Source: UBA4744 sp035282865 (lineage in GTDB: Bacteria; Actinomycetota; Acidimicrobiia; Spongiisociales; UBA4744). From it: a stretch of DNA of 20,834 nt. This document shows, one piece after another, positions 7,356 to 15,148 of the stretch (positions are counted from its first letter, which is position 1; each line of letters starts with the position of its first letter). Location of the stretch: contig DATEVB010000162.1 of assembly GCA_035282865.1 (NCBI GenBank), positions 1 through 20,834 of the forward strand. The letters run 5' to 3'. Under the pieces are notes generated by a model. It saw nothing but the letters and a program-made list of their open reading frames with translations. It did no database searches and had not been told where the DNA came from. Position numbers and translations under genes: made by a program.

Positions 7356-10091
7356 CTATCCGGTGTTGCGCATCCCGGCGGCGATCCCGTTGACCGTCAG
7401 CAACAGCGCTCGTTCCAGGGCGTCGTCGCTTTCTCCCGCTCGTCTCCGTGCCAGGAGGGCCACCTGGAGGTGATTGAGCGGATCGAGGTAATAGTCGCGA
7501 ACTGCCAGCGTTCGCTGCAGGATGGGAAGTCGGTCGAGGATTCCGGTTCCCGTCAACAGTTCAATCTCCGTGACCGTCCGATGATGTTCTTCCCGGATCC
7601 GGTTGAACAGATGATGGTGCTCCGGATCGACCAGTTGCCGGACATACCGGAAGGCCACCGCCAGATCGGTCTTGGTGAGCGTCATTTCGACGTTGGAGAT
7701 GAACGTCTGGAAGAACCGCCACTTGTCGAACATCTCTTGGACCGTCTCCCACCTCCCATTGGCCCGCACAGCCGCCAGACCGGAGCCGACCCCGTACCAG
7801 CCGGGGATGATCTGGCGCGACTGGGTCCAGCCGAACACCCACGGGATCGCTCGTAGGTCCTCCAGTCCCGTGCCGCCTCCGGGACGACGGGAGGGACGAG
7901 AACCAATGTTCATATCGGCGAGTTCCTCAACCGGCGTGGCCGCCAGGAAGTATGGGACCAGTCCCGGCGAGTCGACCAGATCCCGGTAGGTTGCGAACGC
8001 CGCTTCCGAGACGGCGCCCATCGTCTCGGTCCAACGATCCAAAACGTCTTTGGTTTGTCGGGATCCTCGATGCAGCAGCGAAGCTTCCAGCACCGAAGAC
8101 AGCGCCAGCTCGAGGTTGCGATGGGCGAGGCCCGGCAGCCCGTACTTGTCGGAAATGACTTCGCCCTGTTCGGTCACCTTGATCGGACCGTCGATCGTTC
8201 CGAACGGTTGGGCGAGGATGGCCTGATGAGTGGGGCCGCCACCCCGCCCGATCGTTCCACCCCGACCGTGGAACAGCCGCAGTGTCACCCCTTGCCGCTG
8301 GGCGGCGTTGCGAAGCAGGCGCTGCGCCTTATAGATCTCCCACTGGGAGGTGGTGATCCCACCGATCTTGTTGGAGTCCGAGTAGCCCAGCATCACCTCC
8401 TGGACGTTGCCCCGCAATGCAACGATCTCCCGGTACGGCCGGCAGCTCAACAGACCGTCCAGAAGCTCTCCGGCCCGGCGCAACTCCTCGATAGTCTCGA
8501 AGAGAGGCACGAACCCGATCCGGGCGATGCCGCTGTGCAGATCGATGAGACCGGCGTCCCGGGCCAGCACCGCTGCCGCCAGCACATCGTCCACATCGCA
8601 GGTCATCGAGATGATGTACGACTCAATGGCGCCGGGGCCGAACCGGTCGAGCGCCTGCCGGATGGTGGCGAACGTCTCGAAGATGGCCGATGCCCCATCG
8701 GGGAGGACGGTGGTCGGCGATGCAAGCGGTCGCCGGTTGCCCAGCTCTTCTGTGAGCAGGGCACAACGGGCGGCCCGATCGAGGGAGCCGTACGGGACCC
8801 CGATTCGTTCATGGAGTCGCTCGAGCACTTCGTGATGGCGATCGGCATGCTCGCGAATGTCCATGGTCGCTAGATGGAACCCGAAGATGGTCACGTTTCG
8901 CATCAGCCGCAACAACACCCCGTCGGCGATGAGTTGCCCGGCGTTGGCGAGCAACGAGCGGCGCATCACGCCCAGTTCGTCGAGCAGGTCCCGGCTGGTC
9001 GGATAGTCCTTTCCCGGCACGTGCCGGGCGTCCTCCGCATGACGCCGGCGGGTGTTGACGAGCCGCTGGTGGATGAAAGCGCACTTGAGCCGGTACGGCT
9101 CATCGCGGTTGAGGGTGTGGAAGCGCTGCCACACCTCGGGCAGTTCCCGACGATCCGCAACGAGGGCATCGGATAGCTCATCGCTCACGTCACGCAACCG
9201 TGAGGAGGTGGACAGCTCGTCGGCCAGTTCCTCCACCTGGGCCACCAGGTTGCGCAACCCGTGATCGTGTTGCACCTCGAGCACCTGCATGGTCACCGCA
9301 GGGGTCACCGCCGGGTTCCCGTCACGGTCACCTCCCACCCAGGTACCGAACCGGATGGGAGCGCGATCGGAGGCGATGTCGCGACCGAGACGTTCCAGGC
9401 TGATGGCGACATCCTCCGCCAGGGCGGGTAACACCTGGGTGGAGAGCTGATCCAGATAGAAGATGGCCGACCGGGCCTCATCGATCGGTTCGGGTCGTTC
9501 AGCCCGCAATTCGTCGGTCTGCCAGATCTGATCGATGATCTCGGCGACCCGGCGGTCTATCCGGGCCTGGTCGGGAGCCGAAACCCGCACTTCGGCCCGG
9601 ACCAGCAACAGGTCGGCGATCGTGCCGAGCTTGGTGAGGAGCGTGCGGCGAACAGCTTCGGTTGGGTGAGCGGTCAATACGGGCCGCAGCTCGAGCCGGT
9701 CGAGGATCGAAGAAACCAGATCGGCGTCGAGCCCGGCGGCGACGACCCGATCCACGGTGTCGGCAAACGTGCGCCCCTCATCAACCATCGCCAGGTCGCC
9801 GATGCGATGCGTTTGCTCGGCGACATTGGCCAGGTGGAAGTAGGCCGAGAAGGCCCGCACCAGGTTGATGGCCTGCTCCAGGTCGAGTTCGCCGAGCACC
9901 ATCTCCAAGCGGGTGCCGGCCTCGATGTCCCCGTCCGTGCGGATCGCCTTGGTCAGGGCCCGCACCTGCTCGACGAGATCCAGCAGCTCAGGTCCGTGTT
10001 GGCGCGTCAGCGCGTCGCCCAATTGGGTCCCGAGGCGGCGGATGTCGGCCCGCAGCCGTTCGTCGCGAACGCCGGAAGGTGCCAGTGTCAT
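7356..10091 (-). CDS. ppc: Phosphoenolpyruvate carboxylase
   Basis: 911 aa, full length for bacterial PEPC. It converts PEP and bicarbonate to oxaloacetate, refilling the TCA cycle, as a soluble homotetramer in the cytoplasm. Family hallmarks in order: LTAHPTEAVRR with catalytic His142; FGTWVGGDRDGNPAVTP; FGFHLATMDIREHADRH; GYSDSNKIGG; the substrate loop LFHGRGGTIGRGGGP; ITEQGEV-like VTEQGEVISDKYG; PWVFGWTQSRQIIPGWYGVGS; and the invariant C-terminus MRNTG. No key residue is missing. Start chosen at ATG 10091: no Shine-Dalgarno, but TAGCCT stands 9 nt upstream, consistent with leaderless translation. It is divergent from the small lipoprotein gene at 10219. Confidence 0.97.
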   Translation of the reverse strand: MTLAPSGVRDERLRADIRRLGTQLGDALTRQHGPELLDLVEQVRALTKAIRTDGDIEAGTRLEMVLGELDLEQAINLVRAFSAYFHLANVAEQTHRIGDLAMVDEGRTFADTVDRVVAAGLDADLVSSILDRLELRPVLTAHPTEAVRRTLLTKLGTIADLLLVRAEVRVSAPDQARIDRRVAEIIDQIWQTDELRAERPEPIDEARSAIFYLDQLSTQVLPALAEDVAISLERLGRDIASDRAPIRFGTWVGGDRDGNPAVTPAVTMQVLEVQHDHGLRNLVAQVEELADELSTSSRLRDVSDELSDALVADRRELPEVWQRFHTLNRDEPYRLKCAFIHQRLVNTRRRHAEDARHVPGKDYPTSRDLLDELGVMRRSLLANAGQLIADGVLLRLMRNVTIFGFHLATMDIREHADRHHEVLERLHERIGVPYGSLDRAARCALLTEELGNRRPLASPTTVLPDGASAIFETFATIRQALDRFGPGAIESYIISMTCDVDDVLAAAVLARDAGLIDLHSGIARIGFVPLFETIEELRRAGELLDGLLSCRPYREIVALRGNVQEVMLGYSDSNKIGGITTSQWEIYKAQRLLRNAAQRQGVTLRLFHGRGGTIGRGGGPTHQAILAQPFGTIDGPIKVTEQGEVISDKYGLPGLAHRNLELALSSVLEASLLHRGSRQTKDVLDRWTETMGAVSEAAFATYRDLVDSPGLVPYFLAATPVEELADMNIGSRPSRRPGGGTGLEDLRAIPWVFGWTQSRQIIPGWYGVGSGLAAVRANGRWETVQEMFDKWRFFQTFISNVEMTLTKTDLAVAFRYVRQLVDPEHHHLFNRIREEHHRTVTEIELLTGTGILDRLPILQRTLAVRDYYLDPLNHLQVALLARRRAGESDDALERALLLTVNGIAAGMRNTG

Positions 10092-10100
10092 TCGGGCCGC

Positions 10101-10106
10101 AGGCTA
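10101..10106 (-). promoter_or_regulatory. ppc: Leaderless-type -10 box (TAGCCT) for ppc
   Basis: Reading the minus strand, TAGCCT is followed by 9 nt and then the ppc ATG. Hexamer and spacing are identical to the ABC exporter promoter at 3682-3687. No -35 box is obvious. Confidence 0.5.
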
Positions 10107-10218
10107 CTCGCCCCCGTCGGGACCACTGAGGATCCGCCACGCAGGGCCGTACGTCTCCAGTCGCAGCCGAGCTATGCGTGCCCATCTGGTTCGGTACCCT
10201 CCCGATGAGGAGGTGGTT

Positions 10219-10509
10219 ATGCGCAAATGGATCGCCGGGACGCTGATCGTGGTGGCGATGTCGGCCTGTGCACCAGGAACCGATGAGTACAGCGGGGACG
10301 ACCCGGCCGGATTCTTCAGCGGGATCTGGCACGGCTGGATAGCTCCCGTCACGCTGATCGTGCAGATCTTCAACGACGGGGTCCGCATCTACGAACCCGA
10401 CAACACGGGTCTCGGTTATGACTTCGGCTTCTACATCGCGGTGATCGCCGGATTCGGATCGCTCAGTCTGGTCCGCAGGAAGGACCAGAAGCGCCGCCGG
10501 TCGGGGTGA
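10219..10509 (+). CDS. Small conserved lipoprotein/membrane protein, function unknown
   Basis: 96 aa from ATG 10219, chosen because GAGGAGG (10207-10213) lies 5 nt before it; the longer in-frame extension upstream runs across ppc and its promoter and is not credible. It opens with a lipoprotein signal (MRKWIAGTLIVVAMSAC, lipobox Cys17). The body has FFSGIWHGWIAPVTLIVQIFNDGVRIYEPDN followed by a hydrophobic stretch (about 66-84) and a basic tail (RRKDQKRRRSG). I recognise the GxWHGxIxPxTxIxxxFNDxVxIYExxNxG pattern from small uncharacterised proteins in several phyla, but no function is assigned. It could instead be a two-helix membrane protein with the first helix uncleaved. It stands divergent from ppc. 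Confidence 0.8.
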   Translation: MRKWIAGTLIVVAMSACAPGTDEYSGDDPAGFFSGIWHGWIAPVTLIVQIFNDGVRIYEPDNTGLGYDFGFYIAVIAGFGSLSLVRRKDQKRRRSG

Positions 10510-10572
10510 TCCGGGCACTGCCGGCCGGAGCCGGACAAGAGTGGTTGAGGAGTTCCAGTCCCGGCTCGTCTC

Positions 10573-10578
10573 TAGACT
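10573..10578 (+). promoter_or_regulatory. Candidate -10 box (TAGACT) for the DinB-like gene
   Basis: TAGACT would give a transcript starting near 10585 with a leader of about 40 nt carrying the AGGAGG site at 10613-10618. No good -35 box at the right distance. Confidence 0.35.
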
Positions 10579-10626
10579 TCCGGGTGCATGACCGGGCCTC
10601 GACAGTTGCCACAGGAGGAACAAGGG

Positions 10627-11136
10627 ATGGTTACCAGCGACGTGCTCATAGACGCCTTCGACAGGATCCGGCAGCTGGTGAAACGGTCGGTTGACGGGCT
10701 GGAAGCCGATGCCTTGGCTTATCGGCCCGAAGCCGACGCCAATTCGATCGGATGGCTGGTCTGGCACTTGACCAGGATCCAGGACGACCATCTGGCCGAG
10801 ATCGCCGGCCAAGACCAGACCTGGGTCTCGGAGAGCTGGGCGGACCGCTTTGGCATGCCGGCCGATCCGGACAACACCGGTTATGGCCACACGTCGGAAC
10901 AAGTGGCTGCGCTCAAACCCGCCGACCCCGACCTCTTGACCGGGTACCACATAGCCGTCTCGGACCAAACCCGCCGGTATCTGGCGACCGTCGATGCCAC
11001 CGAACTCGATCGCATCATCGATCGATCGTACGATCCGCCGGTGTCGGTCGGCGTCCGCCTGGTGAGTGTGATCAGCGACAATCTCCAGCACGCCGGCCAA
11101 GCGTTGTATGTGCGCGGCATCCTCGAACGCATGTAG
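10627..11136 (+). CDS. DinB / DUF664-like four-helix protein
   Basis: 169 aa from ATG 10627, selected over ATG 10588 because AGGAGG (10613-10618) is 8 nt upstream. The sequence fits the DinB/mycothiol-dependent maleylpyruvate isomerase fold: N-terminal helix DVLIDAFDRIRQLVKRSVDGL, then GWLVWHLTRIQDDH (His47, His55), and near the C-terminus NLQHAGQ (His155). Family members bind a metal with three His residues and several act as thiol-dependent transferases or isomerases. Here the usual last HxxxH pair appears reduced to one His (HAGQ), so metal binding may be altered. In actinobacteria a mycothiol-linked role is plausible but only inferred. No operon partner is obvious; the convergent UbiA gene ends 243 bp away. 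Confidence 0.8.
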   Translation: MVTSDVLIDAFDRIRQLVKRSVDGLEADALAYRPEADANSIGWLVWHLTRIQDDHLAEIAGQDQTWVSESWADRFGMPADPDNTGYGHTSEQVAALKPADPDLLTGYHIAVSDQTRRYLATVDATELDRIIDRSYDPPVSVGVRLVSVISDNLQHAGQALYVRGILERM

Positions 11137-11264
11137 GGGGGCAAATGGCGGATGGGGTTGACCACAACGACCTTCCAGGCTTCGTGGCGGGCAACGTGGG
11201 GGCGTTCAGCCGACCGGCCGAGAAACCATCCCACCGGCATCGCCGACGGGTGTATGTTGTAGCC

Positions 11265-11378
11265 ACGGCCGGAAACGAAGGTCCTTCCGGGCTGGATCAC
11301 CAGAGGTCGAGGGTCGGTCCGCCTGGGCCGCCCCGAAGGGAAGCCCTATAGGCGGAAACGTCTGTGGGGCTTCCCGCC
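11265..11378 (+). ncRNA. Possible small structured RNA or structured 3'-UTR between dinB-like and ubiA-like genes
   Basis: The 243-bp gap between two convergent genes has no convincing protein. TATGTT (11253-11258) could be a -10 box for a transcript starting near 11265. A first hairpin (CCGGAA 11269-11274 with TTCCGG 11285-11290) and the long hairpin at 11338-11375 would bracket it. No known RNA family was recognised. It may equally be just the structured 3' end of the dinB-like mRNA. Confidence 0.25.
11338..11375 (+). terminator. 17-bp GNRA-capped hairpin, probable terminator or stable RNA end
   Basis: GGGAAGCCC (11338-11346) pairs with GGGCTTCCC (11367-11375). Inside, TAT pairs with GTG, then AGGCG pairs with CGTCT around a GAAA tetraloop (11355-11358). 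The stem is continuous if three G-U pairs are allowed, and those wobbles form only in the + strand RNA (they become A-C mismatches in the minus transcript). This suggests the structure acts on the dinB-side transcript. No U-tract follows. Confidence 0.6.
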
Positions 11379-11379
11379 G

Positions 11380-12312
11380 TCACCGGAGTGAGCCGTAGAG
11401 CAAACCCATGGCGACCAGCACCAGGGTCGCTACTGCGCAGGCGGTGAGCAAGCCGGGGCGCCTGCGAATCATGGCCACGATCATCAGCGTGGCGGAAGGC
11501 AGGCCCGCCAGGATCGCCACCCACTCGCCATCCGACCAGGCTCCGCTCAGGCCCTGCCCCAGCATGAGGGCAACGGAACCCACCAGCAGCAAAACGATGA
11601 GTGCCCGGGTACGGGCCGGGCCGATCCGGACGGCCAGCACTCGTTTCCCGGTGGAGGCGTCCGCGGTGAGATCCGGTAGTTCGAAGGCAAGCATCATTGC
11701 CAGGTGAATGAGGAACAAGGTGGCGATGGCCCCTCCAAGCGTTGCGGTGAGCTCTCCTCCCTGGGCGAGAGCCCCGATCACCGGCACGAGGCCCGCTACC
11801 ACCACCGAGGCTGCCACCTCCCCGAATCCGGAGCCGAGCAACCGCAGCGGCGGCATCGAATAGGACCAGGAGATCGCAACTGCCACCACGCCCAGCAGCG
11901 CCCCGGGCAGGCTGACGAACGCCAGGGCCAGGGCCGCGATCACCGTCACGCCGGTACTGACCCGGGCCGCCCGGAGCGCCACCGACGGAGGCAGCAGACC
12001 ACCCACCAGGACCCCGCTCCCACCCGAGAAGAGGGTGCGGCTCGTGATCGCCCGGTCTGGTTCGAGATCGGCGTACTCGTTCACGTAGTGCGCGGTGACC
12101 TGAGCGGCCGTGACCATCAGCTGGCCCAGGGCGTACCCGCCCGGATCGAAACGGCCGGCGGCTGCTGCGCCGAGCGCGAACATGAGCACCCCGCCCATCA
12201 GGAAATGGGGTCTGCTCAGCTTGATGAATGCCCACACCGACTGCACGGCCCCATTCTTCACCACCGGGTGGGGTGTGGCACCTCCCGTGACCCAACCGCA
12301 AAGCCCGGTCAT
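11380..12312 (-). CDS. UbiA-family prenyltransferase (MenA-like)
   Basis: 310 aa, a polytopic membrane protein of about eight or nine hydrophobic segments. The first Asp-rich motif is NEYADLEPD (78-86; Asp82 and Asp86), a variant of NDxxDxxxD with Glu79 in the usual Asp slot, and the second is DLTAD (Asp214, Asp218) followed by STGKR. The YSMPPLRLLGSGFGEV segment (151-166) resembles the MenA/UbiA cytoplasmic loop. UbiA enzymes transfer a polyprenyl chain from its diphosphate to an aromatic acceptor (1,4-dihydroxy-2-naphthoate in menaquinone synthesis). No other men genes are nearby, so the acceptor is uncertain. No strong Shine-Dalgarno precedes ATG 12312; an internal GTG near codons 17-26, just before VWAFIKLSRPHF, is possible. 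It is divergent from the acyl-CoA ligase. Confidence 0.85.
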   Translation of the reverse strand: MTGLCGWVTGGATPHPVVKNGAVQSVWAFIKLSRPHFLMGGVLMFALGAAAAGRFDPGGYALGQLMVTAAQVTAHYVNEYADLEPDRAITSRTLFSGGSGVLVGGLLPPSVALRAARVSTGVTVIAALALAFVSLPGALLGVVAVAISWSYSMPPLRLLGSGFGEVAASVVVAGLVPVIGALAQGGELTATLGGAIATLFLIHLAMMLAFELPDLTADASTGKRVLAVRIGPARTRALIVLLLVGSVALMLGQGLSGAWSDGEWVAILAGLPSATLMIVAMIRRRPGLLTACAVATLVLVAMGLLYGSLR

Positions 12313-12518
12313 CTCGGTCGACGAGGCGGACGGGCGCCTGCCACCTACCAGCGGGCGCGTCGTACACGGCGCGGCCGCGTCTGGATGTTGTGAGCAGACC
12401 CGGCGGCGGCTATTGCCTGGTCAGGGGATCGGGCCGACCAGCCTCCAACTCGGCGATCAGATGCGGCCGGTGCGACGGCTTTCCCGACGCACGCCGGTCG
12501 CCGGGGGACTCGCCCCGG

Positions 12519-12524
12519 TAACCT
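12519..12524 (+). promoter_or_regulatory. Candidate -10 box (TAACCT) for the acyl-CoA ligase gene
   Basis: TAACCT would start a transcript near 12531 with a leader of about 26 nt, which includes GAGGAGT (12544-12550) before ATG 12557. The 244-bp divergent gap 12313-12556 otherwise shows no recognised site. Confidence 0.35.
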
Positions 12525-12556
12525 CGAGAGCATCAACGTTCCCGAGGAGTACCGCC

Positions 12557-14113
12557 ATGATCTTCACCAGTCCCCTCCCGGAGGTAGAGGTGCCCCCCAT
12601 CGCCGTCACACCGGCGGTGTTCCGCCACGTTTGGGAGCTGGCCGACAAGACGGCGGTGATCGACGGGCCCACCGGCAGGTCCTACACCTACGGGCAGCTC
12701 TACGACCTCACCAGGCGCGTCGCCGGCGGGTTGGCCGCCCGCGGGTTCGGCAAGGGCGATGTGTTGGCGATCATGGCCCCCAACCTGCCCGAGTACGCGA
12801 TTGCGTTTCACGCGGCGGCGCTGCTCGGCGGCATCTCGACCACCATCAACCCGACCTACACCGCCGAGGAGGTCGAGTACCAGCTCAACGACGCCGGAGC
12901 CAAGCTGATGGTCACCATCTCCCTGTTCTTGGAGACCGCCAAACAAGCAGCCGCCCACAGCCCGGTCGAGGAGATATTCACGCTCGGTTCCGATGACGGC
13001 GCCACGCCGTTCCTGTCCCTGTTGGTCGCCGATCCGGTCGACGGCCAGACCCCGGTCGATCCGACCGACGACGTGGTCGTGCTCCCCTATTCGAGCGGTA
13101 CCACAGGGCTCCCCAAAGGGGTGATGCTCACCCATCGCAACCTGGTGGCCAACCTGGTTCAGACACAACACGCCCTGGTGATGGGAGACGACGAGGTCGT
13201 CATTGCGGTGTTGCCGTTCTTCCACATTTACGGGATGCAGGTCTTGATGAACGGCGTGCTCTATTACGGCGGCACGGCCGTCACGATGCCTCGCTTCGAT
13301 CTCGAGCAATTCCTCCAGGTCATCGAGCAGCACCGCGTTACCCAGGCTTACGTGGTCCCGCCGATCGTGCTGGCCCTGGCCAAGCACCCGCTGATCGATG
13401 CCTTCGACCTGTCTTCGCTGCGGCGGGTGGTTTCAGGGGCGGCGCCGTTGACTGCCGCGCTGGCCGTCGAGGCGGCCGCAAGGATTGGGTGTGAGGTTGC
13501 CCAGGGGTACGGCCTCACGGAGACCAGCCCAGTTACCCATGCCACCCCGCCCGGGCACTACAAAGCCGGTTCGATCGGGGTGGCGATCTCCAACACCGAG
13601 GTGCGGATCGTGGATTCGGTTAGCGGCCGGGACCTGGACCGCGATGAGGACGGCGAGCTGTGGATTCGCGGACCGCAGGTCATGAAGGGTTATCTGAACA
13701 AACCGCAGGCCACCGCTATCACCATCGACGACCAGGGTTGGCTGCACACCGGCGACATCGGCCACGTCGACGACGAGGACCACTACTTCATCGTCGACCG
13801 CCTCAAGGAACTGATCAAGTACAAAGGGTTCCAGGTGGCACCGGCCGAGCTCGAGGGACTGTTGCTGACCCATCCGGACGTGGCCGACGCAGCAGTGATC
13901 CCGGTCCCCGACCTCGAGGCAGGTGAGGTGCCGAAGGGATTCGTCGTATTGAAGCCGGGTCGTTCCGCCTCGCCGGACGAGCTGATGGCGTTCGTGGCCG
14001 ACCACGTAGCCCACTACAAGCGGATCCGGCTGTTGGAGCTGGTGGACGAGATCCCCAAGTCGGCCTCGGGCAAGATCCTCCGCAGAGTGTTACGAGACCG
14101 CCGGCCAGCCTGA
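12557..14113 (+). CDS. Acyl-CoA / 4-coumarate-CoA ligase-like AMP-dependent synthetase
   Basis: 518 aa from ATG 12557; GAGGAGT (12544-12550) sits 6 nt before it, and the longer frame upstream crosses the divergent ubiA region and is rejected. It is a complete ANL-superfamily enzyme: P-loop PYSSGTTGLPKGV (177-189), FFHIYGM, YGLTETSP (318-325), adenylate-contacting GWLHTGDIG, hinge DRLKELIKYKGFQV, and C-terminal KSASGKILRR with catalytic Lys506. Such enzymes activate a carboxylic acid with ATP to an acyl-adenylate and pass it to CoA in the cytoplasm. The arrangement and length match the 4-coumarate-CoA ligase subgroup, which in actinobacteria includes many fatty-acid-activating enzymes, so the acid substrate is open. 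Divergent from the prenyltransferase; no co-directional partner. Confidence 0.93.
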   Translation: MIFTSPLPEVEVPPIAVTPAVFRHVWELADKTAVIDGPTGRSYTYGQLYDLTRRVAGGLAARGFGKGDVLAIMAPNLPEYAIAFHAAALLGGISTTINPTYTAEEVEYQLNDAGAKLMVTISLFLETAKQAAAHSPVEEIFTLGSDDGATPFLSLLVADPVDGQTPVDPTDDVVVLPYSSGTTGLPKGVMLTHRNLVANLVQTQHALVMGDDEVVIAVLPFFHIYGMQVLMNGVLYYGGTAVTMPRFDLEQFLQVIEQHRVTQAYVVPPIVLALAKHPLIDAFDLSSLRRVVSGAAPLTAALAVEAAARIGCEVAQGYGLTETSPVTHATPPGHYKAGSIGVAISNTEVRIVDSVSGRDLDRDEDGELWIRGPQVMKGYLNKPQATAITIDDQGWLHTGDIGHVDDEDHYFIVDRLKELIKYKGFQVAPAELEGLLLTHPDVADAAVIPVPDLEAGEVPKGFVVLKPGRSASPDELMAFVADHVAHYKRIRLLELVDEIPKSASGKILRRVLRDRRPA

Positions 14114-14140
14114 AGCGGCCGCTCGGATCAGCCCGGCTCG

Positions 14141-14154
14141 GGCATGCTCATGCC
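14141..14154 (+). repeat. Short palindrome after the acyl-CoA ligase
   Basis: GGCATG (14141-14146) and CATGCC (14149-14154) flank only 2 nt, about 28 nt after the ligase stop. It is just downstream of a CCCG/CGGG mini-stem. It could be part of a terminator, but a 2-nt loop and absent T-run make this weak. The rest of the 14114-14345 gap shows nothing I can name. Confidence 0.25.
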
Positions 14155-14345
14155 ATCGGCCGGGGACGGCATGCAATCGAGTTCACGTTCGGTGCCGTCT
14201 GGTTCGGCACCAAGCCGGCCGGCAACTTCCTTGCCCTGGACCCGGCCAACACCAGGCGCCCAATCCATATCGCGGTAAGGTTTCCACGACTCTGGAAGCC
14301 AACCTGGCGATCGGATCGGGTCGCGAGACGGGATCGAACGCGCAC

Positions 14346-15143
14346 GTGTCCTTTGAAATTCTCGCCTACATCGGTGCGGTGGTGATGGTGGTGCTGGCCG
14401 TACTCGCCTACCGTTACTGGCGCTCGACCGCCACGTATGCCCGCAGGGTGCGGGAGTCGCAGGCTCGACAGGTGCGAGAACCTCTCGTGGTGTCGGCTCC
14501 CATCCGGCCGGCCCGTGTCGAGTCGGTGGCCAACACCGGCGAGGCAGCCGAGGATCCCGCTCGAGATCATGCCTTGGTTGAGTCGAGGAACCAGGAGGGA
14601 TCAGCCGCACCGATCGCTGAACCAAGCCACCTCGCAGAAGAAAACACCGCCGCCGAAGACGCCGGACCTCCCCAAGCGGAACCGGCCGAAGAACCCACCG
14701 ACCCCCTCACCGAGACCGCCTCTCAACCAGTCGACGTCGGCCGGAGCGAGCCGGGCGAATGGCAAATCCCTGTCACATACGACCTCGCTAGAACTCCACT
14801 GGAGCCCGCCGCGCCGCCCTACCCGGCGGAACCCGTCGAGACACCCGAAGAGGTTCTCCCGCGTGAGGGGTTCCGGCTGATCGCCGAGCTCGATCCGCGG
14901 CCCGTTTCTTCCCGCTTCACCGAACCGACGGGGTCGATCGCCGCACTGCTCAAGGAACTCGATCAGCAGCTGGTGGCGTTACCGAGCGGTCTCGAGCTGA
15001 TCGACCTGCCGCTTCTGGAACGGCGGCGGGTGGCGGACCGACGCCGGGAGTTGTTGCAGGACCGGGCACGTCTCCTCGAGCTGAGGAAGCAGGGCGCCCA
15101 CCGACGCCGGGGCCGGCCCCGAAATTCCCAATCGGCGGAATAG
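14346..15143 (+). CDS. Membrane-anchored protein with acidic Pro/Glu-rich linker, unknown
   Basis: 265 aa from GTG 14346. An N-terminal membrane helix (about residues 4-24, EILAYIGAVVMVVLAVLAYRYW) is followed by a basic patch (WRSTATYARRVRESQARQVR). A long low-complexity, Pro/Glu/Ala-rich acidic stretch (about 50-175) follows, then a charged C-terminal helical region (about 200-265: IAALLKELDQQL, LLERRRVADRRRELLQDRARLLELRKQ) ending in a very basic tail. Long frame, coherent composition and a sensible anchor argue for a real gene, but I recognise no domain. Topology suggests the bulk lies in the cytoplasm, where the basic tail could contact nucleic acid or the ribosome; that is inference. The start has no clear Shine-Dalgarno. 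Its tail stops 6 bp before the convergent DUF971 stop. Confidence 0.65.
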   Translation: MSFEILAYIGAVVMVVLAVLAYRYWRSTATYARRVRESQARQVREPLVVSAPIRPARVESVANTGEAAEDPARDHALVESRNQEGSAAPIAEPSHLAEENTAAEDAGPPQAEPAEEPTDPLTETASQPVDVGRSEPGEWQIPVTYDLARTPLEPAAPPYPAEPVETPEEVLPREGFRLIAELDPRPVSSRFTEPTGSIAALLKELDQQLVALPSGLELIDLPLLERRRVADRRRELLQDRARLLELRKQGAHRRRGRPRNSQSAE

Positions 15144-15148
15144 CCGAT

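Noticed and set aside
8055..8873. Plus-strand open frame of 272 aa inside ppc
   Set aside because: It is antisense to conserved PEP carboxylase motifs and has no recognisable domain.
9865..10218. N-terminal extension of the small lipoprotein frame across ppc
   Set aside because: It is antisense to ppc coding and promoter; the AGGAGG-preceded ATG 10219 followed by a signal peptide is far better.
11145..11351. Possible 68-aa frame (MADGVDHNDLPGF...) after the DinB-like gene
   Set aside because: The G-run before it is only 3 nt from the ATG, the product is unconserved-looking, and it ends inside the long hairpin. Possible but unsupported.
12110..12556. N-terminal extension of the acyl-CoA ligase frame
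   Set aside because: It runs antisense through the prenyltransferase gene; the ribosome site at 12544 fixes the start at 12557.
12533..13387. Minus-strand open frame of 284 aa within the acyl-CoA ligase
   Set aside because: His/Gly/Arg-rich shadow of the ligase; the plus strand has all ANL motifs.
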